From positions 1-64,000 of the forward strand of contig NZ_JAGGPA010000003.1 of assembly GCF_018614035.1 (NCBI RefSeq): DNA of 64,000 nucleotides, in the 5' to 3' direction. This DNA comes from Streptomyces sp. ISL-96 (GTDB lineage Bacteria; Actinomycetota; Actinomycetes; Streptomycetales; Streptomycetaceae). The translations under genes and the position numbers were made by a program. A model generated the notes under the pieces. It was not told where the DNA came from, did not search any database, and was given only the letters and a program-made list of their open reading frames with translations. Positions 45,354 to 52,750 of the stretch are shown here, in pieces (position 1 is the first letter of the stretch; every line of letters starts with the position of its first letter).

Positions 45354-45983
45354 GTGAGTTCATCCCCTCTTCCCACGCGCGTCGTCCTGCTGACCGGCCC
45401 TTCCGGTTCCGGAAAGTCGTCGCTGGCCGCCCGTACGGGTCTGCCCGTGCTGCGGCTCGACGACTTCTACAAAGAGGGCGACGACCCCACGCTTCCGCGG
45501 GTCGCGGGGAGTACGGACATCGACTGGGACTCGCCGCTGTCCTGGGACGCGGACGCCGCCGTCGCGGCGATCGAGGAGCTGTGCGGTACGGGGCGCACGA
45601 CGGTCCCGGTGTACTCCATCGCCAGCAGTTCCATCGTGGACAAGGAAGCGCTGGACATCGAGCGCACGCCGTTGTTCGTGGCGGAGGGGATCTTCGCGGC
45701 GGACATCGTGGCGCGCTGCGAGGAGCTGGGCGTACTGGCCGACGCGCTCTGCCTGCGCGGGCGTCCGTCCACGACGTTCCGCCGACGCCTGCTCCGGGAT
45801 CTTCGGGAGGGCCGCAAATCAGTCCCGTTCCTGCTGCGCAGGGGCTGGCGGCTGATGCGGGCCGAGCGGGCGATCGTAGGCCGCCAGACGGCTCTCGGTG
45901 CGCACCCCTGCGCGAAGGACGAGGCCCTGGGCCGCCTCGCAGCCGCAGCAGCAGGCCGCCACCGCACCCCGGCAGCAAGCTAG
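45354..45983 (+). CDS. Uridine kinase-like P-loop protein
   Basis: This 209-residue P-loop NTPase probably phosphorylates uridine or cytidine, the salvage counterpart of the nucleoside genes nearby. The Walker A is TGPSGSGKSSLA; LRLDDFYKEGDDPTLP is the uridine-kinase lid/Asp motif; and VAEGIFAADIV and RRRLLRDLREGRKS follow. An in-frame GTG at 45285 would add 23 residues without conservation, so GTG 45354 is preferred. Confidence 0.85.
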   Translation: MSSSPLPTRVVLLTGPSGSGKSSLAARTGLPVLRLDDFYKEGDDPTLPRVAGSTDIDWDSPLSWDADAAVAAIEELCGTGRTTVPVYSIASSSIVDKEALDIERTPLFVAEGIFAADIVARCEELGVLADALCLRGRPSTTFRRRLLRDLREGRKSVPFLLRRGWRLMRAERAIVGRQTALGAHPCAKDEALGRLAAAAAGRHRTPAAS

Positions 45984-46194
45984 TAGCTTTGTGCGTAGCA
46001 GGCAACGTTTGCCCTGTCGTGATGTGACGCGCCGTCCGGAGTCCTTGGCCCGACATGGGTAGGTCGGCTGTCGGTATACAGGACCACACAGACGCTGGCC
46101 CAGTCCCTTAATGGGCCCAGCGCACCCCCTGTGGGGCTCGTTGCCCAGGCGAGCGGGATGTGACGTCTGAGACGGTGGAGGCGCTGGTCGGACT

Positions 46195-46923
46195 GTGAAC
46201 TCGAACTCAGCGCACGCGCCCGCTTCGCCCCCCTACCTCGCGGTGCTGCGCTCACCAGTCGGTCTGGGGGTGGCCACTTCCCTTCTGCTCTTCACCGTGA
46301 TCGTCACAGACATACTGTCTATCGCCTCGGGCGGCTATCTGTACGACCTGCTGCGCGGCATGCCGCGCTCCGCGGCAGCCCTGGGGACGGTCCCCGGCGT
46401 CGAGAACAGGCAGTTCTACTACGACCTCTCCGGCCTGCTACAGAGCCTGCTCTACCTTTCCACCGGAATCGTCTACGTGTGCTGGCTCTACCGCCTGCGC
46501 GACAACGCCGAAATCTTCGCACCGGGCACTCACCGACGGGGCCGCAGCTGGACCGGCTGGAGTTGGCTCATCCCGGTCGCCAACTTGTGGTTCCCGCGGC
46601 GGATCACCCTCGACATCTGGGACGCGAGCCGTCCCGTGGGACCGTACGCGCCCAACCGGCCGGGGCATGGCCTGATCAACCTCTGGTGGGGCTTCTGGCT
46701 CGCCGAGGGCTTCGTCGCCCTGGCCGGCGGCGCGGTCTACGACACGGCCGAATCAATCGGCCAGACGAACGTGGGTCTCGGCCTTCTCATGCTCAGCGAC
46801 CTCCTCGACATCGTCTGTGCCGTTCTCGCAGTCCGGCTGGTCCGCACCCTGACGCACATGCAACACGTCAAGGCGCTGAACGGACCGACCGGCCAGGACG
46901 CAGAGCCGCACAGCCAGGGGTGA
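46195..46923 (+). CDS. DUF4328 membrane protein
   Basis: The 242-residue protein has four to five membrane helices and the DUF4328 block RRGRSWTGWSWLIPVANLWF followed by PRRITLDIWDAS. These small proteins occur in many copies in Streptomyces; function is unknown. It begins at GTG 46195 and ends with a hydrophilic tail. It is the first gene of the accessory stretch between uridine kinase and sigQ. Confidence 0.82.
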   Translation: MNSNSAHAPASPPYLAVLRSPVGLGVATSLLLFTVIVTDILSIASGGYLYDLLRGMPRSAAALGTVPGVENRQFYYDLSGLLQSLLYLSTGIVYVCWLYRLRDNAEIFAPGTHRRGRSWTGWSWLIPVANLWFPRRITLDIWDASRPVGPYAPNRPGHGLINLWWGFWLAEGFVALAGGAVYDTAESIGQTNVGLGLLMLSDLLDIVCAVLAVRLVRTLTHMQHVKALNGPTGQDAEPHSQG

Positions 46924-47004
46924 CCGAGAGGGCGGTACGTGACTTTATGTCCGATTCGGTGCTGCGGTTGGGATAGGCGAGCCGGTCGCGGAACCGTCAG
47001 CAGG

Positions 47005-47431
47005 CTACGGCCGCAGCTGCGTGAACAGTCCCGGTTCGGCTTCGGCCAGGATGCTGCGATCGACCAGACGCTTGAGCTTGGCGCGGATGCCCTCGGTGTG
47101 CTTAGGCAGGATCGGCATGTCCAGCGCCTGGCCCAGCTGACGGGGTCGCAGCGGCCCGTCAGTTTCGGCGAACACGGCCATGATCGGCTTGTAGGCCGGG
47201 TGGTCCGGCAGTACCGGACCTGACGGGGCGGGCGCCAGCGCCCTGGTCGGGAAGGTCCAGGAGTGTCTTGCGGGTGATCCTCATGTGGTCGGTGGCCTGG
47301 TCGAGTTCGCCCAGCCGTGCGGTCAGCTCCGCGATCTCGTCGCGGGCTGCCTCGGCCTGCGCGACAATCTGCTCCTCGCGGACTTGGAGTTGCGCCGGCC
47401 CGGCCCCGAGAGTCAGATCGTCCCGGCTCAT
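47005..47431 (-). pseudogene. Frameshifted small winged-helix-like protein
   Basis: The minus strand starts MSRDDLTLGAGPAQLQVREE with a helical coiled segment (AARDEIAELTARLGELDQA, HMRITRKTLLDLPD). Coding then jumps frame near 47220 and continues as LPDHPAYKPIMAVFAETDGP, QLGQALDMPILPKHTEG, KLKRLVDRSILAEAEPG to the stop at 47005. The second part resembles the C-terminal winged-helix region of an actinobacterial small protein family often seen near transposases or RiPP loci. A single indel would restore the frame, so it is either a real mutation or a sequence error. Confidence 0.6.
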
Positions 47432-47634
47432 GCGCCCCGTCAGGGCGCGGTGGAGGTGCCGGTCAGCCGGCGGGTGGTGCTCGTGGTCGCGGACCAGCCG
47501 CCGGTGCAGGCTGACGGCCGTGGGCCGCCCAGGGCCAGGACCCGGGCGGCGCGTCATCCCACAACAGGGCGAACGTTGCCTGCTGCGGCACGCAGCCGCT
47601 GCGCTGGGCGCCTGCGGCGGCCAGGTACCTGCCG

Positions 47635-48978
47635 CTACGTAGCTGGCACCTTGATCATGGGACGTGCCCGTTCGTACAGCTCACGGGCATGAGCGTTCTT
47701 CTGGTGCGGGCGGATGGCGGAGAGCATCGCCCGGACCCGGTCGTCACAGCGGCCGGACTGCACGTGCGGGTAATCGTCCAGGACACGGTGCCAGCCGACG
47801 CACGCCTCTTCGAGGCGGCCGACCTGCAATTTCCGCTCGGCAAGGATCGCGTTGTACCGGACCCGGGTGCGCCGGTAGACCGGCTCACGAAGGCGGTCCG
47901 CCAGCTCCAGGGACTCAATGGAACCCTTCACATCACCAAGCTCGTACCGGACTTGGCCGATGTGGTAGTTCAGCGATGACGGGTCGTAGGAGCCGAACGC
48001 CTTCGCGCGGGACTCGGCTTTCTCCATCGCAGTCTCGGCTTCCTTCATCTTCAGCAGCGCGCCGGAGCGGTGCCCGGTCTGAGCGGCGGCATGGGCCTGC
48101 TGCCCGGTCAGAAACGCGACCATGCGCGGGCCGGCCTGCGGGGAGGCGGCCGACGCGGCGTCGGCGAGCCGGACGGACACCTGACCGTGGCCGAGGTCAA
48201 CGGCCTGGACACTCATCCCGCGCAGGGTGGTGCAGTAGGTCAGATGGTCGCCCGCAGCGCCAGCCAGCTCCAGGGCCTTCGTGTAGTAGCGCTGCGCGAG
48301 GCCGTCCGCGCGCTCATCCATCGCCATGTAGCCGGTGAGATACAGGTGATCAGACGCGGCGGACAGCATCGCTTTACGCACGTCGTCCGGGGCATCGGCC
48401 TTCACGTAAGGCGCGATGGTGTTGACCAGGAAGGCCGCCGCCAGCGGTCTGGCCATCCGGCCGCCGAACTGGTCATCGAGGTCGCTTATGTGCTCCGTCA
48501 TGGAGATCACCGCGTTGACCTCGGCCATGCCGATGCGAGTATGCGGGTCACTGCGCAGCCGCTCGAAACGGTCGAGGACGTCTGGCCAACCGGGGATGGC
48601 CAGGGCCGCCGAGAAAAGCCCTACGCCGAGTACCGCCCTCCGCGATGGGTCCATGTCCGCGCTCCCCAAGTCAATCAGTCCCGCCACGGTATCCGCAGGT
48701 TCCGACGAGAGATCAGGTGATCTGGAGAATCCTGCCTCGAACGCAGTGACCGGCCTTGCCAGCCTGCGCGACAGGGCTTCAAGGATGAGGGGGCGAGCCG
48801 CCTTCCGGGGCATGGTGCCCGTCATCCAGTGCGGCACCGCGGACTCGTCATAGTCCGCTGCCACACCAACCTCGATGCCTGCGCGGTGGATGGCGCGGAC
48901 GAACTGGCCGTTGGTCCACCCTGTCTCGGCGAAGAGTCCGGCGAGAGCCGTATTCGGTGTGCGGGTGCGTGCTGTCAC
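47635..48978 (-). CDS. Regulator with HTH and TPR repeats
   Basis: The 447-residue protein has an N-terminal helix-turn-helix-like domain (LAGLFAETGWTNGQFVRAIH, VPHWMTGTMP) and a long set of TPR-like helices (residues about 150-430, including AAGDHLTYCTTLRGMSVQA and SLNYHIGQVRYELG). Regulators of this build in Streptomyces control adjacent peptide-modification or small accessory loci. Here it is divergent from the small-protein and peptide-methyltransferase genes, with a tandem 9-bp repeat just before its own start. It starts at GTG 48978 behind GGGGGA. Confidence 0.75.
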   Translation of the reverse strand: MTARTRTPNTALAGLFAETGWTNGQFVRAIHRAGIEVGVAADYDESAVPHWMTGTMPRKAARPLILEALSRRLARPVTAFEAGFSRSPDLSSEPADTVAGLIDLGSADMDPSRRAVLGVGLFSAALAIPGWPDVLDRFERLRSDPHTRIGMAEVNAVISMTEHISDLDDQFGGRMARPLAAAFLVNTIAPYVKADAPDDVRKAMLSAASDHLYLTGYMAMDERADGLAQRYYTKALELAGAAGDHLTYCTTLRGMSVQAVDLGHGQVSVRLADAASAASPQAGPRMVAFLTGQQAHAAAQTGHRSGALLKMKEAETAMEKAESRAKAFGSYDPSSLNYHIGQVRYELGDVKGSIESLELADRLREPVYRRTRVRYNAILAERKLQVGRLEEACVGWHRVLDDYPHVQSGRCDDRVRAMLSAIRPHQKNAHARELYERARPMIKVPAT

Positions 48979-48993
48979 GGTGTGTCCCCCGAA

Positions 48994-49011
48994 CTTTCAA
49001 GGCTTTCAAGG
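48994..49011. promoter_or_regulatory. Tandem 9-bp repeat ctttcaagg-ctttcaagg
   Basis: Two exact direct copies of ctttcaagg lie 15 bases before the regulator start codon, in the divergent promoter. They may be an operator for a regulator of this type. Confidence 0.6.
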
Positions 49012-49125
49012 TGCCACGTATTCCCTACCGTACTCACTTTGCGTTCATGCGAGTTGACTTGATGTCAGCCGCTAGGGGTGCTGATGGACCCCCCGGCTGC
49101 CTCCCGACAGACAGGAGTAACTCAC

Positions 49126-49312
49126 ATGCCCGCACCCCTCCCTCGCAGAGTGCCGAGCGAAAGCGCCCCGGCGTAACAACATCGCTTACACGTCCTCCGA
49201 CTGGGTTCCGCTCGGCACGCCGAGTCCCGGCCTTGTGGCCCGGTCGGAGCAGGGCCTGGAGAAGTTCCTGCGCCGCTGCCACATCGACCAGGACGAGAAG
49301 GACGAGCGGTGA
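49126..49312 (+). pseudogene. Small protein broken by a frameshift
   Basis: AGGAG followed by ATG at 49126 gives MPAPLPRRVPSESAPA and then a stop at 49174. One base over, the frame continues as RNNIAYTSSDWVPLGTPSPG, LVARSEQGLEKFLRRCHIDQ to TGA 49310, which overlaps the start of the next gene. A one-base indel in the gcgccccggcg run would fuse both. The intact product would be a basic protein of about 60 residues. Function is unknown. Confidence 0.5.
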
Positions 49313-49458
49313 GCGGAATGTGGATGCGGATCCGCACCGTCAACCGCGACGGCAAGGCCGTCGAGCAGCGCGCCAAGGTCATCGTCCCGAAGGCGAAGAA
49401 CGCCGTGCCCGAGATCAGCAACCAGTACCCGGCTTGCCGGTGTCCTCGGTGCATTTAG
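49309..49458 (+). CDS. Small Cys-rich-tailed protein
   Basis: The 49-residue protein starts VSGMWMRIRTVNRDGK and ends QYPACRCPRCI with three Cys in CxCxxC. GTG 49309 overlaps the stop of the preceding frame (gtga), so they would be co-translated if intact. It resembles small proteins seen on Streptomyces integrative elements, which is only an impression. It may bind metal. The ATG at 49318 is another possible start. Confidence 0.4.
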   Translation: MSGMWMRIRTVNRDGKAVEQRAKVIVPKAKNAVPEISNQYPACRCPRCI

Positions 49459-49655
49459 ACGGTGCCGCCCGTGGGCTGGAGGGCAGCAGCTCGCGTACCT
49501 GGTGTACCTCGTTCTCGTCTCTGCCCTGGTGGTCTCTGGCCATCGTCAGCGATCCGGTCCGGCAGTAGATCCCAAACTTCCCGCCTCATTGGTCTCGCAG
49601 GCAACAGGGCGGGGATATCCGGCACCATCAAAAACACGACACGAAGGAGAAAGCC

Positions 49656-49802
49656 ATGAGCGGTGGACACGGCGGAGGCCAGGGCGACGGCCAGGGCGGC
49701 AGCCAGCAGGACGACTCCAACAGCGGCGCCGGACACGGCGGGGGCGGCTCCGACGAGGGCGGGAACACCTCTGACGGCCAGGGCCCCGCGACCGGCAAGT
49801 AG
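49656..49802 (+). CDS. Gly/Asp-rich 48-residue peptide, candidate RiPP precursor
   Basis: A strong gaaggag site precedes ATG 49656. The peptide is very rich in Gly, Ser, Gln and Asp, beginning MSGGHGGGQGDGQGGSQQDD and containing DG, DS and SD sites (two DG, one DS). It has no signal peptide and no Cys. A PIMT-like methyltransferase gene begins eight bases later, so the pair matches the minimal aspartimide-RiPP (imiditide-like) organisation, in which the methyltransferase converts Asp in the precursor. The role is inferred from context and composition. Confidence 0.55.
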   Translation: MSGGHGGGQGDGQGGSQQDDSNSGAGHGGGGSDEGGNTSDGQGPATGK

Positions 49803-49809
49803 GCACACG

Positions 49810-50979
49810 ATGACGACGCGCACAGAGGAGGCGGGTCCCCCGGGGCTCGCCTCCGCGCTCGTAGAAACGGGCGCATTGACAACCGATTGGCTGCCCGCCT
49901 TCGAGGCAGTCCCCCGAGAGCTGTTCGTCCCCGACCGGATCTGGCCCGGCATCGCCGACGGCACTCGCCAGGAAGCTCTCATCTCCCGCACCGACGATTC
50001 ACAGGCGTGGCGATCCGCCGTGTACTCCGACATCCCCCTGACGACCCAGTGGGACGACGGCAAGCACCAGGGCGACGGGCTGGGCACCACGCCCACGAGC
50101 TCCAACTCCATGCCGCGCATGGTGTTCTCCATGCTCGCCGACCTCGACGTCCATGCCGGGAACACGGTGCTGGAGATCGGCACCGGCACCGGCTGGAACG
50201 CTGGCCTGCTCGCCCACCGCCTCGGTGACGAGAACGTGGTGAGCATCGAATATGACGAGGTCGTATCACGGGTCGCGGGTGAGAATCTGCGCCGCGCCGG
50301 ACTCCGCCCGCTGGTCATCGCGGGGGACGGCCGCCTCGGACATAGTGGCAGCGCACCGTACGACCGGGTCATCGCGACGTGCTCGGTGAGGAACATCCCC
50401 TACCCGTGGATTTCGCAGACGAAGCCCGGCGGGGTGATCGTCGCCCCCTGGGGCACCGAGTACGGCGGAGAGCACATCGTGCGCTTGGTCGTCGCCGCAG
50501 ACGGCACCGCCACCGGACGCTTCACCCGCTCCTCCGCGTTCATGCGACTGCGTCAGCAGCGCACCGACCGGCCCCCTTTCGACGCGTACCTGAAGGGGCA
50601 GCCGTGGCCCGCCGACGCGACCAAGAGCACCACCGCGCTCTCCCCGGCCGACACCGGTAGCTGGTTGATCCAGTTCGTCATCGGCCTGCGGGTGCGGGGG
50701 GTGTTCTGGCGCGCTGAGAGGTACGAGGGCGGCGCGTACACGTTCTGGCTCTACAGCAGCGACACCGAGTCGTGGGCGTCGGCCGACTACGTCCTGGAAG
50801 CCGAGGAGTTCGAGGTCTACCAGTCCGGTCCGCGCAACCTGTGGGACGAGGTCGAGGCCGCGTACCGCTGGTGGGACAGACAGGGGCGGCCCGGGTTCGA
50901 GCGTTTCGGCCTCGCCATCAGCTCCAACGGCCGCCAGCACGCATGGTTTGACGACCCGGACAACTTCTGGCCCGTCTGA
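49810..50979 (+). CDS. PIMT-like SAM methyltransferase, candidate RiPP maturase
   Basis: This 389-residue protein has a PIMT-type methyltransferase core: VLEIGTGTGWNAGLLA for SAM, and SNSMPRMVFSML in the position of the substrate-binding loop. A long C-terminal extension (about 230-389) includes LWDEVEAAYRWWDRQGRPGF and RFGLAISSNGRQHAWFDDPD. Canonical isoaspartate repair enzymes are about 215 residues; the extension marks the specialised type (FxLD-system/imiditide class). It starts at ATG 49810, eight bases after the peptide gene. It would methylate Asp residues leading to aspartimides. Confidence 0.75.
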   Translation: MTTRTEEAGPPGLASALVETGALTTDWLPAFEAVPRELFVPDRIWPGIADGTRQEALISRTDDSQAWRSAVYSDIPLTTQWDDGKHQGDGLGTTPTSSNSMPRMVFSMLADLDVHAGNTVLEIGTGTGWNAGLLAHRLGDENVVSIEYDEVVSRVAGENLRRAGLRPLVIAGDGRLGHSGSAPYDRVIATCSVRNIPYPWISQTKPGGVIVAPWGTEYGGEHIVRLVVAADGTATGRFTRSSAFMRLRQQRTDRPPFDAYLKGQPWPADATKSTTALSPADTGSWLIQFVIGLRVRGVFWRAERYEGGAYTFWLYSSDTESWASADYVLEAEEFEVYQSGPRNLWDEVEAAYRWWDRQGRPGFERFGLAISSNGRQHAWFDDPDNFWPV

Positions 50980-51023
50980 CCGCACGCCCGTGCCCCACCC
51001 CCAGCGACAGGAGGCGGGGCACA

Positions 51024-51071
51024 GTGCGGCGGGGTCGTACAGGCTCCCCCGCCTGTACGACCCCGCCGCAC
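51024..51071 (+). terminator. Strong terminator after the methyltransferase gene
   Basis: A perfect 21-bp stem starting gtgcggcggggtcgtacagg with loop tccccc, 45 bases beyond the stop and followed by tttccccc. It also faces the sigQ stop at 51132. Confidence 0.9.
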
Positions 51072-51131
51072 TTTCCCCCGTACGTTCCGCCGTCTCCCCC
51101 GAAACAGCGGCCCCCGTACCCCCCGTACGCC

Positions 51132-51893
51132 TCAGGCCACCAGCTCGCCGAAGGACTCTTCCTCGTCACGGCCGAAGCTGAGGACCTCGTCCTCGCGCAG
51201 CCGGCGCAGTGACCGCCAGATGCTGCTCTTGACCGTGCCGACACTGATGTCGAGGATGTCCGAGATCTCCGGGTCGGTGCGGCCCTCGTAGTACCGCAGG
51301 ACCAGCATCGTCCGCTGGAGTTCGGGCAGCCGGGCGAGCGCCTGCCAGAGCACGGCGCGCAGTTCGGTGCCGCGCATCGCGTCCGTGTCGTTCGCCGTCT
51401 CCGGCAGTTCCTCGGTCGGGTATTCGTTGAGCTTGCGCCTGCGCCACGCGCTGATGTGCAGGTTCGTCATGGTGCGGCGCAGGTAGCCGCCGACCGCCGC
51501 CTTGTCGCTGATGCGGTCCCAGGCGCGGTACGTCGAGAAGAGGGCGCTCTGCAGCAGGTCCTCGGCCTCGTACCGGTCGCCGGTCAGGTGGTAGGCGGTC
51601 GCGTACAGGGAGGCGCGGCGCTCCTGGACGTAGGCGGTGAATTCCGCCTCCGACGCCGAAGCCCCGTCCCCCGTGGCCTCCCGGTACGCCGCTCCCCCGT
51701 ATCCCCCGCTGCCCCCGTTGCCCGCCACAGAGGCGTCGAGCACGGCAGCCACGTGCATGGTGCTCTGCGTGCGCTGACGCCCGATGCCGCGAACGGCGCA
51801 CCCCCGCCCACCCGCGCCGGACTCGGTGCTCCGTGTGACGTCGTGGAGCCGCGTGACAACTGCGCTGGAGGTGGTGCTGTGCAGTGCGTTCAT
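51132..51893 (-). CDS. sigQ: ECF-type RNA polymerase sigma factor SigQ
   Basis: SigQ directs transcription of stress or antibiotic-regulation genes and is controlled by AfsQ1. The 253-residue protein has region 2 (YEAEDLLQSALFSTYRAWDR) and region 4 (LPELQRTMLVLRYYEGRTDP, SDILDISVGTVKSSIW). An extra Gly/Ser/Thr-rich N-terminus of about 85 residues precedes region 2. Start ATG 51893. It is divergent from afsQ1 across a 179-base gap that contains an AfsQ1 box. Name by position and similarity to the S. coelicolor locus. Confidence 0.9.
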   Translation of the reverse strand: MNALHSTTSSAVVTRLHDVTRSTESGAGGRGCAVRGIGRQRTQSTMHVAAVLDASVAGNGGSGGYGGAAYREATGDGASASEAEFTAYVQERRASLYATAYHLTGDRYEAEDLLQSALFSTYRAWDRISDKAAVGGYLRRTMTNLHISAWRRRKLNEYPTEELPETANDTDAMRGTELRAVLWQALARLPELQRTMLVLRYYEGRTDPEISDILDISVGTVKSSIWRSLRRLREDEVLSFGRDEEESFGELVA

Positions 51894-51997
51894 CTCGCGC
51901 CCCCCGTCGGTGGAGTCCGGTGCTGTGCGTTGCGGTGCGTTGCTGTCCGTGTGCCATTGAGCTTGCCCTGGCTGTTTCATCGGGGTGTCCGCCGACT

Positions 51998-52013
51998 GTC
52001 ACAGCCGTGTCAC
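51998..52013. promoter_or_regulatory. AfsQ1 binding box GTCAC-N6-GTCAC
   Basis: gtcac-agccgt-gtcac matches the published AfsQ1 consensus GTnAC-N6-GTnAC exactly, between sigQ and afsQ1. Binding here explains shared control of both directions. Confidence 0.8.
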
Positions 52014-52072
52014 AGGGACGGGGGCGCTCCAACTGTCGAACTACTCCTCCCCCATGGGCCAGAATGGCCCCT

Positions 52073-52750
52073 GTGCCTTTCCTGTTGCTGATCGAGGACG
52101 ACGACGCCATCCGCACGGCCCTCGAACTCTCGCTGTCACGCCAGGGCCACAAAGTGGCCACCGCGGCGACGGGAGAGGACGGCCTGAAACTGCTGCGCGA
52201 GCAGCGGCCGGATCTGATCGTGCTGGACGTGATGCTGCCCGGCATCGACGGATTCGAGGTGTGCCGGCGCATCAGGCGCACCGACCAGCTGCCCATCATT
52301 TTGCTGACGGCGCGCAGCGACGACATCGATGTGGTGGTCGGCCTGGAGTCGGGCGCCGACGATTACGTCGTCAAGCCGGTGCAGGGGCGGGTCCTGGACG
52401 CCCGTATCCGCGCGGTGCTGCGGCGGGGCGAGCGGGAGGCCAACGACGCCGCCGTGTTCGGCAATGTGACCATCGACCGGTCCGCCATGACGGTCACCAA
52501 GAACGGCGAGGACTTGCAGCTCACGCCGACCGAGCTGCGGCTGCTCCTGGAGCTGAGCCGCCGGCCCGGTCAGGCGCTGTCGCGGCAGCAGTTGCTGCGG
52601 CTGGTGTGGGAGCACGACTACCTCGGTGACTCCCGGCTGGTGGACGCGTGCGTGCAGCGGCTGCGGGCCAAGGTCGAGGACGTACCGTCGTCGCCGACTC
52701 TCATCCGTACGGTCCGTGGCGTCGGCTACCGCCTGGACTCGCCTTCGTGA
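52073..52750 (+). CDS. afsQ1: Two-component response regulator AfsQ1
   Basis: AfsQ1 is a winged-helix response regulator that senses nitrogen status through AfsQ2 and activates antibiotic and sigQ genes. The 225-residue protein has receiver Asp52 in LIVLDVMLPGIDG, phospho-site Thr/Lys in LLTARSD and DYVVKPV, and a C-terminal OmpR-type DNA-binding domain (LTPTELRLLLELSRRPG). GTG 52073 gives the known length; an upstream ATG 52064 is in frame. It is translationally coupled to afsQ2. Confidence 0.95.
   Translation: MPFLLLIEDDDAIRTALELSLSRQGHKVATAATGEDGLKLLREQRPDLIVLDVMLPGIDGFEVCRRIRRTDQLPIILLTARSDDIDVVVGLESGADDYVVKPVQGRVLDARIRAVLRRGEREANDAAVFGNVTIDRSAMTVTKNGEDLQLTPTELRLLLELSRRPGQALSRQQLLRLVWEHDYLGDSRLVDACVQRLRAKVEDVPSSPTLIRTVRGVGYRLDSPS

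Noticed and set aside
50880..50910. ggttcgagc-like sequence resembling a tRNA T-loop
   Set aside because: It lies within the methyltransferase coding frame and no cloverleaf can be formed around it.
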